Below, piece by piece: positions 1-12,300 of a DNA stretch of 64,000 bases (the stretch's first letter is position 1; every line of letters begins with the position of its first letter). The DNA comes from Ypsolopha sequella (lineage: Eukaryota; Arthropoda; Insecta; Lepidoptera; Ypsolophidae), in contig OW204001.1 of assembly GCA_934047225.1 (NCBI GenBank), forward strand, positions 7,114,201-7,178,200, read 5' to 3'. Position numbers and translations under genes: made by a program. A model generated the notes under the pieces. It was given only the letters and a program-made list of their open reading frames with translations, had not been told where the DNA came from and did not search any database.

Positions 1-1407
1 TAAATATTTTCAAGCTTTTTCCTTCTAAAACAAATTGAATAAAAAAAGAATCTCATAGGAATCTTTACTTCTTTGAACCATACCTGAATATGTGATGTCT
101 TCTGCATTTTAGCCCGTATTTGGTGAGAAACTGATGATAAACAGTTTCTTATTTTTATGACTTTGTAGTAACGCGTGAAGCTTATTATAGCTTTAAATGA
201 TAAATTATGTAAAAACGAATTCCAAGGGGTCTTAGAATAAGGATCAACGTATGTTTATGCAGAGCTGCAATTTTCTAAAGCGACAGGATGCAGCGTCTTC
301 GAAATTCTAAAATGTCGAATTTCACATTTTGTCCGGGATAATCGCCTTAAGTACAGTGTAGTGTAATATAGGTAGGTATAAGTGTTTTATGCAGAGAGAA
401 ATATTATAAAGTCAAAAGAAAATCATAATAATAATTAAGGTATCAATCAATTGCTCTATTCAACAAGTTGCCATCTGAGTTAAACTACACTTTGTTCAAA
501 ACGAAGCCACGACAGTTCCTATTAGAGAAGTGCTTTTACGAAGTAGACGAATTGTAATTTAATTTGTTGATGTTTGGATTTATGTTTTATTTTTGCTTTA
601 TATTTATTTTTGTATTTAACGACATGTTTTTTTTAATGTAATTTTTTGTCTTTGTTTTTAATTTAACAGTATTTTAGTTTCTAAGGATTGATATTCAAAT
701 GCAATATTTATTGTTAAATGAATTAAATAAATGAAATGAAATGTATGTAAGTTGAGCCTCTTTGACTACTCCGTGACGGTCCACGCTCTGAAACATCACT
801 GACACCACTTTTAGCATGTATGTGACGATAGACTTTTTATATTGGTTTTAACAAAGAAGTTGTGTAACAGCAAGTTTATCCCTTTTGCTCAGGCCAATTT
901 TCAAATATTGGCAAGCATACAAACACAGTCCTTAATCAGTAGTGTTTGATAGTTTCTGGATGAATTCTGCAACGAGTGGTCCACAAATTATAGAGGGATA
1001 CTACGTATCAGATAGCCCTCTCGCCTGTAGTTAACCTCAGACACGTCTTCTGCCTCCTGATTGGCTGGGGGAAAACGATATATCACTTTTTTTATTATTC
1101 ACATCTTATTGTGTAGGCCAAGACACCAACTCTAAACAGCCATATTAAAAAAAAAAGCAGGGAGGCAGACCTTTCGTTTTTCATAGGACTAAAATTGCAC
1201 AAAAGTTGGAAAACCTTACGATTTTTCCTACTTTTGTGCATTTTAGTCCTTAAATGAAACAAAATTAGATACGAAATAAAACAAATCTATCTATTTTATT
1301 ACCTTTTTAATTTTTTAATTTTATATTTAAGTAAAGCTTTTGCTTGCATATGCTGCAAGTTTTTGACATTTTCGAAACGAAATACATCTGCGCCTCTTAA
1401 TATTTTG
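1..1407. other. Left flank, no gene recognised
   Basis: AT-rich sequence with no open reading frame I can assign. A possible further exon of the THAP-like gene ends near 88 on the minus strand (exon end followed by gtatgg), but phase continuity with the upstream exon could not be shown, so it is not called. A hairpin at 1186-1249 is listed separately. Confidence 0.4.
1186..1249. repeat. Short inverted repeat (hairpin)
   Basis: Arms of 23-24 nt at 1186-1209 and 1227-1249 (ggactaaaattgcacaaaag paired with its near-perfect reverse complement) surround a 17-nt loop. It may be the core of a small foldback element. No function is assigned. Confidence 0.6.
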
Positions 1408-2789
1408 TTAATGAATGACATTACACCAGCTAAAATTTGCCAGTCTGACTGTTATTTCCAATGATTTTGATGTTGAGGGTTCTGAAAATAATTGAAAATT
1501 GTTAATAATTTATAATTTATTTATTTACACACGCAACAATATAATACACAAAAGATAACAAATAAACCACCAGAAATGAAAAAATATTCAAAAAAACAAA
1601 AACCTGACGCCATGAAAAATTGTGAACTTAAAATTTTCGAACTTAATAAATGAACTGAAAGGATAGAAACAAGTAAAAATCAAATATTTAATTATAATAT
1701 TAATCAATAAGTATATCATCAGGGAACAGTGCAAATGGGGAGTTCGGGTGAGTGCTCTTAATTAAGAAACATGCACATGAAAAAACCTACATGATAAATA
1801 TAATAATGCTATATAATATGGTATAAAGATTTTAAATATAATAAGTCAATTTAACTATACCTGAATATCGATAATCGTGTTGAAAACTTGTAACACCTTT
1901 TTGAGTTTCAATAGAAGTCACACTCGGTTCAAATTGAGCAGGCCTAAGTGCTTATAATGGTGTGTGATCTAAAAATTATAAAAATTCTTAACATCTTCAG
2001 TTCAGCCAGCACTCTAATATAAACAAGGTGGCTTAGCTCACATAAATTATGTATATAATAATAATTCATAAGCCGCATAAGTCCGTCTTCACCCATACCA
2101 TTGCAGAACAGGGAACGGAGGTAAGCTTATTTTGTACAGAGAGTGTAAGAGAGAATGAGAGATAAATACTCTCTCAAAAGCCTGCTGCTGCTCCCCATGC
2201 AATTCTTTATCCCTATATGTGCATATTCACCAATCGCTGTGATACTTAACACAATTACAATTTCAATACAAAATGCCTGGATTAGTTAATCCACTGTCAC
2301 TGTATAACAAGATTAGCACCAACAACAATTACTCTGACCAAAATAAATGTAAGTAGGTAGGTACCTGTTGAAGTTCCCATGGTATGAATAGTTTTTTTTT
2401 TGTGGAGGTTGTTCATGATTTGACGCGGCATATGAATGTTCATTGTGCCTCTTCCTGGCATAGCTATGATCAGCTGTTGGATAATAATTCTCTGTGGACA
2501 TATAAAGATAACAATGAATATTAGTGTTAAAATGAGATACCTATTAATACTACACATAATAAGTAGGTAGCAAGTTTATTCTTACTAGTCATTCTTACCA
2601 GAATGAACTGGTTGGCTGGTTGATGGACTGGTTATTTCTTTAGCAGTAAATAATGCTGTGTAAGCATCGTCCAAAAGACGTGATTTCCATTTGTCTTTTG
2701 AGTCTTCTCTCAGAATTTGGGAATTTATGCAATTTAACGTCCTTTCGTGTATTATTGCATCCCGGCACACAACACTTATCATAACGCAT
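1408..2789 (-). CDS. THAP-like zinc-finger gene, reading frame broken in exon A
   Basis: Four minus-strand exons connect by phase: A 2789-2599, B 2491-2365, C 1943-1861, D 1481-1408 (stop TAA). Exon A from the ATG at 2789 reads MRYDKCCVPGCNNTRKDVKL then HKFPNSERR, which matches the start of a THAP C2CH zinc finger (paired cysteines, then HKFP). That frame stops at 2640. The frame that joins exons B-D is shifted by one base and contains DKWKSRLLDDA, with the tryptophan expected about 10 residues after the THAP proline. A single-base indel near 2680-2720 would unite the two. The second Cys-x2-His pair of the finger is not visible. Exons B-D encode a polar, Ser/Tyr/Gln-rich tail with no known domain. 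THAP domains generally bind DNA. The gene lies divergently from lin-54, about 0.6 kb away. Either an assembly error or a decaying gene is possible; the later exons keep good splice sites. Confidence 0.5.
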
Positions 2790-3383
2790 TCCTACAATCA
2801 CAATGTCACAGAGAAACAGTAAGTATTTAATGTAAATGGCACGAAAAAATATTTTTACGCCAATTTCTCGATATTCTCAACGACAACAAACAAACAAAAT
2901 GGCGTCTTGATCTAAGGAGAAGGCCGGGGTAGGAGAGGAGAGGAGGGGGAGAAATGTCATGTATCATTTTCCCAAAAAAAAAAAAGTCAAAATACGTGTC
3001 CGAAATATTTTGTTCCTTGATTAGGGCCCGTGGAGTGGTCTGACCCACTCGTTTTCTGATTTCTACTAGTAGAAACTATGCAGGAATGACAAGAAGAAAA
3101 TGTCGATGTCGATGCATCAATGAGACTGACATGACATTTTAACTTTTTAATTTACGTTCCGTTCACCTCCATTCATTACCAGTTTTTAAAATCAACGAAA
3201 TATTGCTTTCCGGTTTTAATTGTTTCTGCGTGAAACGAAAACCGTTTACATTGATTTCGACTGATTCAAAAAATACGTAAAATCGTGACCAAACGAATCG
3301 AATTTCGCACGTGATTTTTATTCGTGCGTGAATATACGATTCACGGCGAGTGATTCAAAAATACAGCTCCTGGTGTGTTGCAG
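2790..3383. other. Spacer between THAP-like gene and lin-54
   Basis: This interval may contain divergent promoters and untranslated or upstream exons of lin-54. I see no TATA box placed convincingly and no assignable ORF. The first lin-54 exon called here starts with an acceptor (gtgttgcag), so at least one exon lies further upstream, in or before this interval. Confidence 0.35.
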
Positions 3384-6300
3384 GTTGTGATGGGAGGGAC
3401 GACGAACACAGTGCGGTTCAGTAAACCGAAGCAGACCGTCGTCTCTGTCAAGTCTTCACCCTCGAAATTAGTGTCCATCGGGAAAGGTTGGTAACCACTG
3501 CTCTTTTCTCTACTGTCACTATTGTTAGGCTTCTCTCATGTTTATAACGCATCGAAGTCTGATCTGCGGGTCTACCACGTAATTCTGATTTTCATCAACA
3601 TCAACTTGAGATTGAAATTTGACGTGCGTGCGACGACACCCGCCTAACATGCCATCTCTTTTGCACGCACGTCAAATTTCAATCTCAAGTTGATGTTGAT
3701 GAAAATCAGAATTACGCGGTAGACCCGCGGCTCTGTGGGATAGTGGTTCGAACGTATCCACTAATAATTCAAAGTAGGGTTTTTTTTGGTTTTGCATTAA
3801 TTAACCATTTGATTTTTATGTGTCATATCTTACTATCAATACGAAAATCTTGTTTATTATCCAATGTAAGTTCAAAATGACTTAAAAGCAATATTGTAAT
3901 TTTAGTCGATTTTAATCTTAAAATTAGACTCGTTCTGAATCGTTTCGCGGGCATTTTGACGCACGTGATTTTTAACTTTATGAAAGTCAGTCTACGGGTT
4001 ATAATTGCAAAGCCGTTGTGCGCCTAAGGAAGGCCTCGTCTTAAGCTTGGAATTATTGTGTTACAGTGGCTCCAGGGCAAAAAGTATTGATATCGAACGC
4101 GCCAAAGAACTTGGTTCTAAAACAAGCGATACCACACAAAGCTATGACCACATTGAGCACCACGCAAGTAAGTATATGTTGATAACATTTTTACTTATTT
4201 GTGTTATTTTATAGGCTTCCGTACATCTGAATAAAAAAAAGTGTTTTATGTCGAGAAAAGACTTTTAAAATTATATAAAAATACCAGTACACCCGCGTTT
4301 CACCGAAGATTATTACGTCCCAACGTGATTGATGGTGAGCCCTATCGCCGTTCTTGGGGCACAATACAAGCTTTTTAGGGCATGCAGGTTTCCTTACCAT
4401 GTTTTCAAAATACAAACACTGCACATAAATTTTGAAAAACTCATTGGTGCATGGCCGACCGGGGACCGAACCTGGGTCTCAAGATTGAGAGGCCAGCATT
4501 CTACCGCCTGAACTACTCAGTATTGAAACACTCAGTAACACCTCTGACACCCCCTCGAGGAGTCATGTTGTAACGATATATAACATATATTAAAATAGCA
4601 GTATAAAGTGTTTTATAGCGTTTCGTTAGCAATAACATTATGATCACTTTATTTATAAAGCTATTTCAAGGTTATGTACTTACCGGGATCTGTTCCAGCT
4701 GAAAAAGACAAACCTACGCGAACAAGTGGGATGATTCCTTTTTCCCGGAACAGACTCACCGCCGAATTTACAAACGTGACTTAGTGTTTAAAAATTGTTT
4801 GTGAATGAACGAGACAACAGGATGTCCAAGCAAAAGATGCAAAAGTAAAGTTTTATGTTTAGTGCATGTACAGGGACAGGCCGAAAATCAGCGCTGTGTT
4901 ACTGCTCGACAGCCTGCCCTTTTTCGTCACATTTTGAATAGAATATTAGAATAGAATATTAATTTATTTCGCAAGAAGGGAGTACAGTACAAGTTACAAG
5001 AATTTAAGCTTAAAATCTAAGATACACATAAAGTACTAATAACAAATGTACGCTGTTATCCTAGATAGGATTTTACGCCTGTAGAAAGGAATAACAGCCC
5101 CGTTTCCTTGGAGGACAGAATAGGGTAAAAAAACATAAGTACTTAGTTAATAGGCTTAACAACATTAACTAGTTATAGGTAAAAGAGTGAGAAAAAGCTA
5201 TGTATATGTTTTGTAGTATGTTATATAATTGTTTTCTTGTAAGTTTAGTTTTTCAAGTTATTTTTATTGTAAGAATTTTCCCTGTTTTTATTTGTGATGA
5301 ATACTTTTCATTTTCTTTCTTTCTTTCAAGCAGCTCTTAACTTTAAGGGACGTTTGTGTATTCGGTGGCCAGGCTCGTTTAACTCTAAGTATTTATTTGT
5401 CCCAACAAAAATGTTCATTTGACGTTTTGTCAGGTGGTGAAAGGAGACAGTAGAGAGCGTCCCGTGAACATGACTGTAAATATGGCAGGAGGGCAGCGCG
5501 CTGAGCTGCACGAAGTTAATGGGGTATGTACACTATTGGATGTTTAGATGATTTGGATGTCTGTGTATCTTAGTTGTTATTTTGTAAAAAAAAAAAAACG
5601 GCCAATTGCAAAGCGGACTCGCGCACGAAGGGTTCCGTACCATTATCTATAAAAACGGCAAAAAACATGTCTGTTGTATGGGAGCCCTCTCAAATATTTA
5701 TTTTATTCAGTTTTTTAGTATTTTTTATAGCGGCAACAGAAATACACCATCTGTGATAATTTCAACTGTCTATCTATCACGGTTCATGAGATACCTGGTG
5801 ACAGACGGACAGACAGACGGACAGCGGAGTCTTAATAATAGGGTCCCGTTGGTTACCCTTTGGGTTCGAAACCCCAAAAAATAGCATCCAAATCCGTGCA
5901 GTGGCTTAAAAGCTATTAGCGAATTTTTCTACAGACTAAAATGGTCACTGGTCAGCTTCTTTTGGTCATAGTGAACTGAACTTTGGTTCAAGAAACCCTC
6001 TTGTTAACAGGGAAAACTGCACCCAAATCTATTTAGCGGTTCTGAGGTTTTAAGCGAACACCTACAGACCGTATTGTATATCATAGTACCGATGCCAGCA
6101 TAGCACGCTACCTATTGGCAATTCTTGTGACGTCAAATCGTGTATAAATAGAGATAAGAAGCAAATTAGAAAGCAGTGCCTGCATATGGAATCCGCATGA
6201 AGCCAAGTACATAACCATGCTTGAAAAAGTTCAGAAGGCTTTTCTAAGGTACTTGTACAAGCGGACTTATGGGTATTACCCTTTGCTTTACCCCACAATG

Positions 6301-9300
6301 TTTTTACTTGGTGCATTAGAAATGTATTCTTTAGACGTGGGAACGATGAATTAACAATCGCATTGAAAGTATTACGTGGACTCATAGACTGCCCCGAGTT
6401 ACATAACCAATTATGCTGACTATAATATATGATTTATATAAACAACGGCTCACCTCAATACGTGTTATGATCGGGAAAGCCGACTAGTTTCAGCAGATTT
6501 AGACTGCCTTCATCTGGGCGAGTAAAGACGTTTACGCGACGACGTTACGCCTCACACTGAGGTGAGCCGTTGTTTATGTAAATCATGAATTATCCTCAAG
6601 TCTCATTTAATACTATAATATATGTTCCTGACAAGTATATTACCAAAACACGATCCTCTCGAACACGAACACTTCTTGCAATTCCTTATTATAAAACTAT
6701 CTCACATGCAAATTCCCCTCTCTGCCGTATGATCAGTGGCCTGAACTCAGTCCTCAGGCATTAAATAGACATTTTTAATGATTCATGTAACCAAATTTTG
6801 AAGGTTTGCTCTGAGCATTGTGAACGTAATTATATTGTTAATATCTCTAGTTGTGTTTAACCACATATTGATTTGTATTATTATATTCTTTATTAATTAC
6901 TGTGACAAGTTTAATCATTGTAATTAATTAGTTAAATAAATTAATAAATAAAGAACTGCAGGCGACATACAAAAGTTTTGCCCGGGTATGTATACCGAGA
7001 GTTGTCTTGTATCGCAGGTACAGTACATTCGCCTGGTCAGTAACACAGGCACCTCGACTTCCACCAAAGTGGTGAACGCGACACCCAAGCAAGGACAAGT
7101 GGTCGCGCTGCCAGCCAATAAGACCATCATGGTCACTGATAAAATGGGTTAGTAAATTTTTCGTTTTGTTTTAATTCTATATGTATCCGCTTTTTTCCTC
7201 ATATTCTTAATTTTTTTATTAAAATCATAAAACATTAATTATATATAACATTTCTGATATGTTTTGGGTGGAGACTGGAGCCCATTTTATTTACTCGTAC
7301 GCATTACAAAGTAATTTATAAAAGAAATAAGTGTTTGTAATTTTTAAAATTACAATATAATTTTAATTCTTTATATATATTTATTTGTATTTGTGTTTAT
7401 TAATTTATACATTATATTTCCTCAGATATTCAATCAATCAATGAGATCTCAGTAACCCAGATTGTGTCAATGTTTCTAAAAATATCTTAAGTAATATAAT
7501 ATATATAATAATATAATTAAATGTTAATAAATTTATGAATGTAATGGTATCTTTAATAAGTACTATTTTTAATGTTCTGAGTATTTTTTGCATTGTTTTC
7601 TTATTTATTTATGATACCGGTAGTAAATAGTCATGTAAATAGCCTTAATTAGTAAATGGTACCTGATTAATATTGGGTGCAAACATATGCCATTCTTACA
7701 GATTCATCAGTTCATAATTCCTGTAATTCAATAGCTATTTCCATTATTTGTTTTTTGTTTGAAAGTTGATTTCAAGGTTTTACATCTACGTATTAAATTT
7801 TGTTTTTATTGTTAGTTTGATAACTAAAATTAAATCTTCAAAAACAGTTTGTCCTAAATGCCATCTATTTCCATGATAAGATTCATAATATTTTTTTACA
7901 GCTGACACTTTTCAAAAATTATATTAATGTTGCTGTTAGCTTAATGTTGTCTCATTCATACACAAAAAAAGGATAACATTTGAATTTGTCATTCCTATAA
8001 AAATGCAAATGTTAGTACTGAAAATTCAGTTACCTGCAAATTCTCCATATAAAACGGACATTTCATAGGTTTGCACCTAATATTGTAAATGGTATGTACA
8101 ATTGCATAATATTCATGTGACAAAATATTTTATATTTCCAGGCAATTTGATACAAATGGGAGCAGACAAAGTGACAAGCGGTCAGCCGCCGCCGCTCGTC
8201 TTCACAACAACACCGGGGAACAAAGGTTCGTCTTTGTGCAGGGTTCCATCGCGAAACGTGAACCCTTAGATGCAGCAAATCTTTATTCTTTATTGTACAC
8301 ACACGGAAATATAAACATAAACAAAATTACAGTGAAAATAGATGCACATTGGCGAATCTTCAGTGTCCGTCAGTCTGCAGGCTAATTATCGTATCTTATG
8401 CAGTGCTAATTTGGTGCTAATCATGCTGACGTTTACGTCGTAAATGTCATTTTCGTTGGCGAAACTTGATACATTTATTTATTACCATATAAAGCACTCA
8501 CTACGTACCTAATGTCACAGTGCTACAATAAGTAGAAGTTGCCCTCATTTTTTGATAATTTTGCACTTAGGGAGTGCTCAATAATAATATAATAAACGTT
8601 TATTTCAGATATTAAAGCCGATTCTGAAGGCTTTAATTTTATTTTTAATACTGTCAAAACTTATATTTTCCAAAGTACTTTAGCTTCTATTTGTAACACT
8701 TATGAACTGTTTTGCAATGAAGAAAATTTAGTTTTGACAGCACTAAAACTAAAATTAAAGCCTTCAGAATCGGCTTTACCATATCCATGTTGTTAGTAAC
8801 AGTTTTTTAAATTGCTAATGTTAGTAACTATTATATTTACAATTTTCTTACAATTACTTATTTTGCATTGGGTAGGATTGACAACTGCACCCAATGTATA
8901 ATGAATGGGTTGTCAATCCTATCCACGATCGTGCTCAGGATGCTGTTGGTAGAGGCTCGCACTCGGCGCAGCAGCGAGGTAGCGTGCAGCCTCATGATGC
9001 CGAAGTAGTCTAATGTGCCACAGCGAACATACCCGACGCGCTGCACCACCGCCTCAGTCCTATCAGCATCCTAAACGCGTTATTATACTGCATGCGCAGA
9101 ACTCTCACGGTCTTTTTAAGGTGGTTACTCCACAAATCGCAGGTGTAAAAAGATTGACAGAAGGCTGTAATAGTAGTTTATGCTACAAGGGCGAAAAGGA
9201 ATAAATTAAAACGTAACCGAGTAATTTATTGCTCTTACGCCCGTGTATCATACGTTTTACAATGCATAGTGTAAGGAAATAAAACAAATATAATCTTGTG

Positions 9301-12300
9301 AACTTTAAATTATAATTGGCTCAAAAGGACTGTATCCAGAGCCGTTGAACAGTGGAAAAAAAAGTATATCATTTATGGTACACAGGAAAGGTTGCAGGTT
9401 AGCCAACTTCTCGTACATAAATTTAAAAATATATATATTAAAACCCTAGGGCAAAATAATCGACTTTCTGTTCGGTTTTGACGCATAAAAAGGGGGCCTT
9501 TACGAGCACTTGCATTGAAATTAAATATAAATGTAATATCAAGTTTCGCCTGCGCAGTGACTGTCAGTTATACGCACTTCAATCTCGCGTTCGCGTCACA
9601 GTAATACGATAATCGGGTCTGCTCTCCGCCACATACCTCAAGATAGACTTAAAGCCGATTAACGGCATGAACCTGGAGAATAGAGGACACCACGATACTG
9701 ACTTAAGAAGTCTTGAATTTACGTACGCCAAGTCCGAAGCGTGCAGACCGAAAAGTTTACTGTCTTGCTTAGCTTAACGTTGAGGCGCTACGGAAAAAAA
9801 ATCGACACTTAGAACTTGCATATCTGCTTCAGTAAATAATGTATTATTCTGATAAGGAAGTATATATTATTTTTGGAATCTTTTTTTAGGGATCTGTTAA
9901 ACGGAAACGCGATTGGACAAATACAGCTCGATACAAATGTTGATTGAAATGAGGTCTTTTTCAACACCAATTCTCCTGGTTTGACAAGTTGGAATGACAT
10001 ATGGATTGCTATTATATTTTATTAGATGGATTATAACAGTATCTAGGACTTGCGGGTCTACCGCGTAATTCTCATTTTCATCAACATCAACTTGAGATTG
10101 AAATTTGACGTGCGTGCGACAACGCCCGCCTAACATGCCATCTCTTTTGCACGCGTTGAATTTCGCATGCATTTGCTTGAAGTTGATACAAATGAGAATT
10201 ACGCGGTAGAGCCCCTGGTTAAACGAAATTTTGATAGAAACATCAGATTTTTTGCTACTTTTCCACGAATCCGTCCTTCTCGCTCTGAGGTTTTATTCGC
10301 ATATGGAGTAAAAGGGACGCTAAAACTTACATATCGCCTTAATAAAACATTGTTTTTTTATCTTTCATAAAAGTAGACGATTAAACTGGAAAAATTAAAC
10401 GGAAATCTTCAGTGACGTCACATTTTGAAAACTTGCTTGGCGCTTTTGACAGTCAGAAAGCACATTTTGCAGCACACTACACGAAGTTGACGAGTTCCGT
10501 ACATTGTACGACGTACAATTACCACGTATTTACAAATATTTTAGACCATCACTGTTCGCGGATCCGGTTGCGATGAAGTATAATAGAAAACTCCTTGCAT
10601 TTGTATTTTAAAGGCTGACATCAAATAGAACACTGCTAACATTTTAGAAAATGGAAGCATTATTTTAAATTGATTTAAATGTTTTCTCTATTTGAAAAAG
10701 TAATGAAATCTAGAACAAAATGTAAAAGTCAGCGGATGACAATATCTCGTGTATTACAGTCTGACTGATTGAATAAATTTAATTTATTTGTTACACAGTT
10801 TCTGTTGCACCGAAACCCCAGCAGAGATTGGTGAGGATAGCGCCCGTCATGACGAAAACATCGCAGGCGAATACTTCGGTAAGTTTTTGTAAGAATTTCA
10901 AGATAACCATTCTGTATTTTCTCTGAAAATTATTGTCAGTCATATCTGTCTTGGGCGAGACATTTGGCTAGACGGGAAGACGGACCGTGTAACATAGTGG
11001 CAGACGAGGCCAGGAAAGCGTTCAGTGGATAGGCCTGTTGGTGTGCAATGGATGAGTCTGGGGAGAGACCGACAAAAATGGCGTGGAGAAGAAGAGGCCC
11101 ATGCCCAACAGTGGGTGGATGTGGGCTGAATGATGATGTCTGTCTGCTTGAATAACGTGCACCTTGTGATTTTAGGGTTCCATCACAAAATTAAATCCCT
11201 AGTAGCAAAGTAATACAGTGTCTATTTGACAGCTGCATAAATCAAGAATGGCTATTTTAGACAGAGCTGTAAGTTGGCACGTATGTGGTGAATTAATCCA
11301 GGACCTCAAGAAAAGGGGTCTTCGATGACGTCACATTTGGAAAATATTTTCGATATCCGTTGAAAACAGATTTTTTACGTTGACGAAACTCTTTGGTACA
11401 TTTAAGGCCCCTATTCGGAGTAACGGTCCTGCTCCAACGCTTTCATTTTACATTTAACTGTCCTGTTCAGTGGAAGCGGGCCGCTCAGAAATGGCGCGAT
11501 TTCAAAGTGTTTTTATTTATTATTTTGGAATGAGAAGGATGGGTTTTTAATATAACGGCCATTTTATATCTTATTTTGTACCACGTTTATTTTCGTATAA
11601 TTTTTATTTTCCAAAACCCTAACTGTGTTACCACAAAACGGTGTTTAACTTTAGACAGTGTTTAAATCTGTTATTGTCGCTTTTTGTTTCATATTGTAAA
11701 AAAGTGACAGCAACAGATTTAAACACTGTCTAAAGTTAAACACCGTTTTGTAGTAACACCGTTATAGTTTATGCCTATCTTTGTGATTTTAAAATGCAAG
11801 TAATCGCGTATAGAATGGCGGAAATATTAAGATCAAAAAGAGAAACGCAATATCACAGTTTAAAATGGATTTGAAAAGAGAAAAAATTGAGAGAACGCCT
11901 TAAGTTAGAACAGGTGGCGACAGAACAGCAGCGTTCTTTTTGTGTCTTGGCTTCGTGGACAAAAGTTGTGTCACTGACCTTTTCAACAGAATCATACTTA
12001 ACTATCCATTCACATCGGTTAAGTTATTTGTATGTACTCCATATATGTACTTGTACGTGTGATCTGTTAAATAAAAAGCTTTTTATTTAATATTTATTTA
12101 AATCGCGTTAGTTCACAAAGGGTGAAAAACATCAACTTCCAAACAACCAAAGTAAAATTTTACATAATGTTAATTTATTATGTTAAATATTTGTGTAACA
12201 GCAGCCGCGCCCCGGCCAGAGCCTGTTGGCGCCGATCACGCCGGACCGGCCGCGCTCCCCGCGCCCCGCGGCGCTCTCGCCCCCCTCCGAGGAGGACTCG

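Noticed and set aside
4441..4520. tRNA gene
   Set aside because: It has A- and B-box-like words, but the cloverleaf cannot be completed and a shared SINE body follows.
5326..5520. Extra lin-54 exon starting after tttctttctttcaag or ttttgtcag
   Set aside because: Every phase compatible with exon 2 meets a stop, and exons 2 and 3 already join in frame without it.
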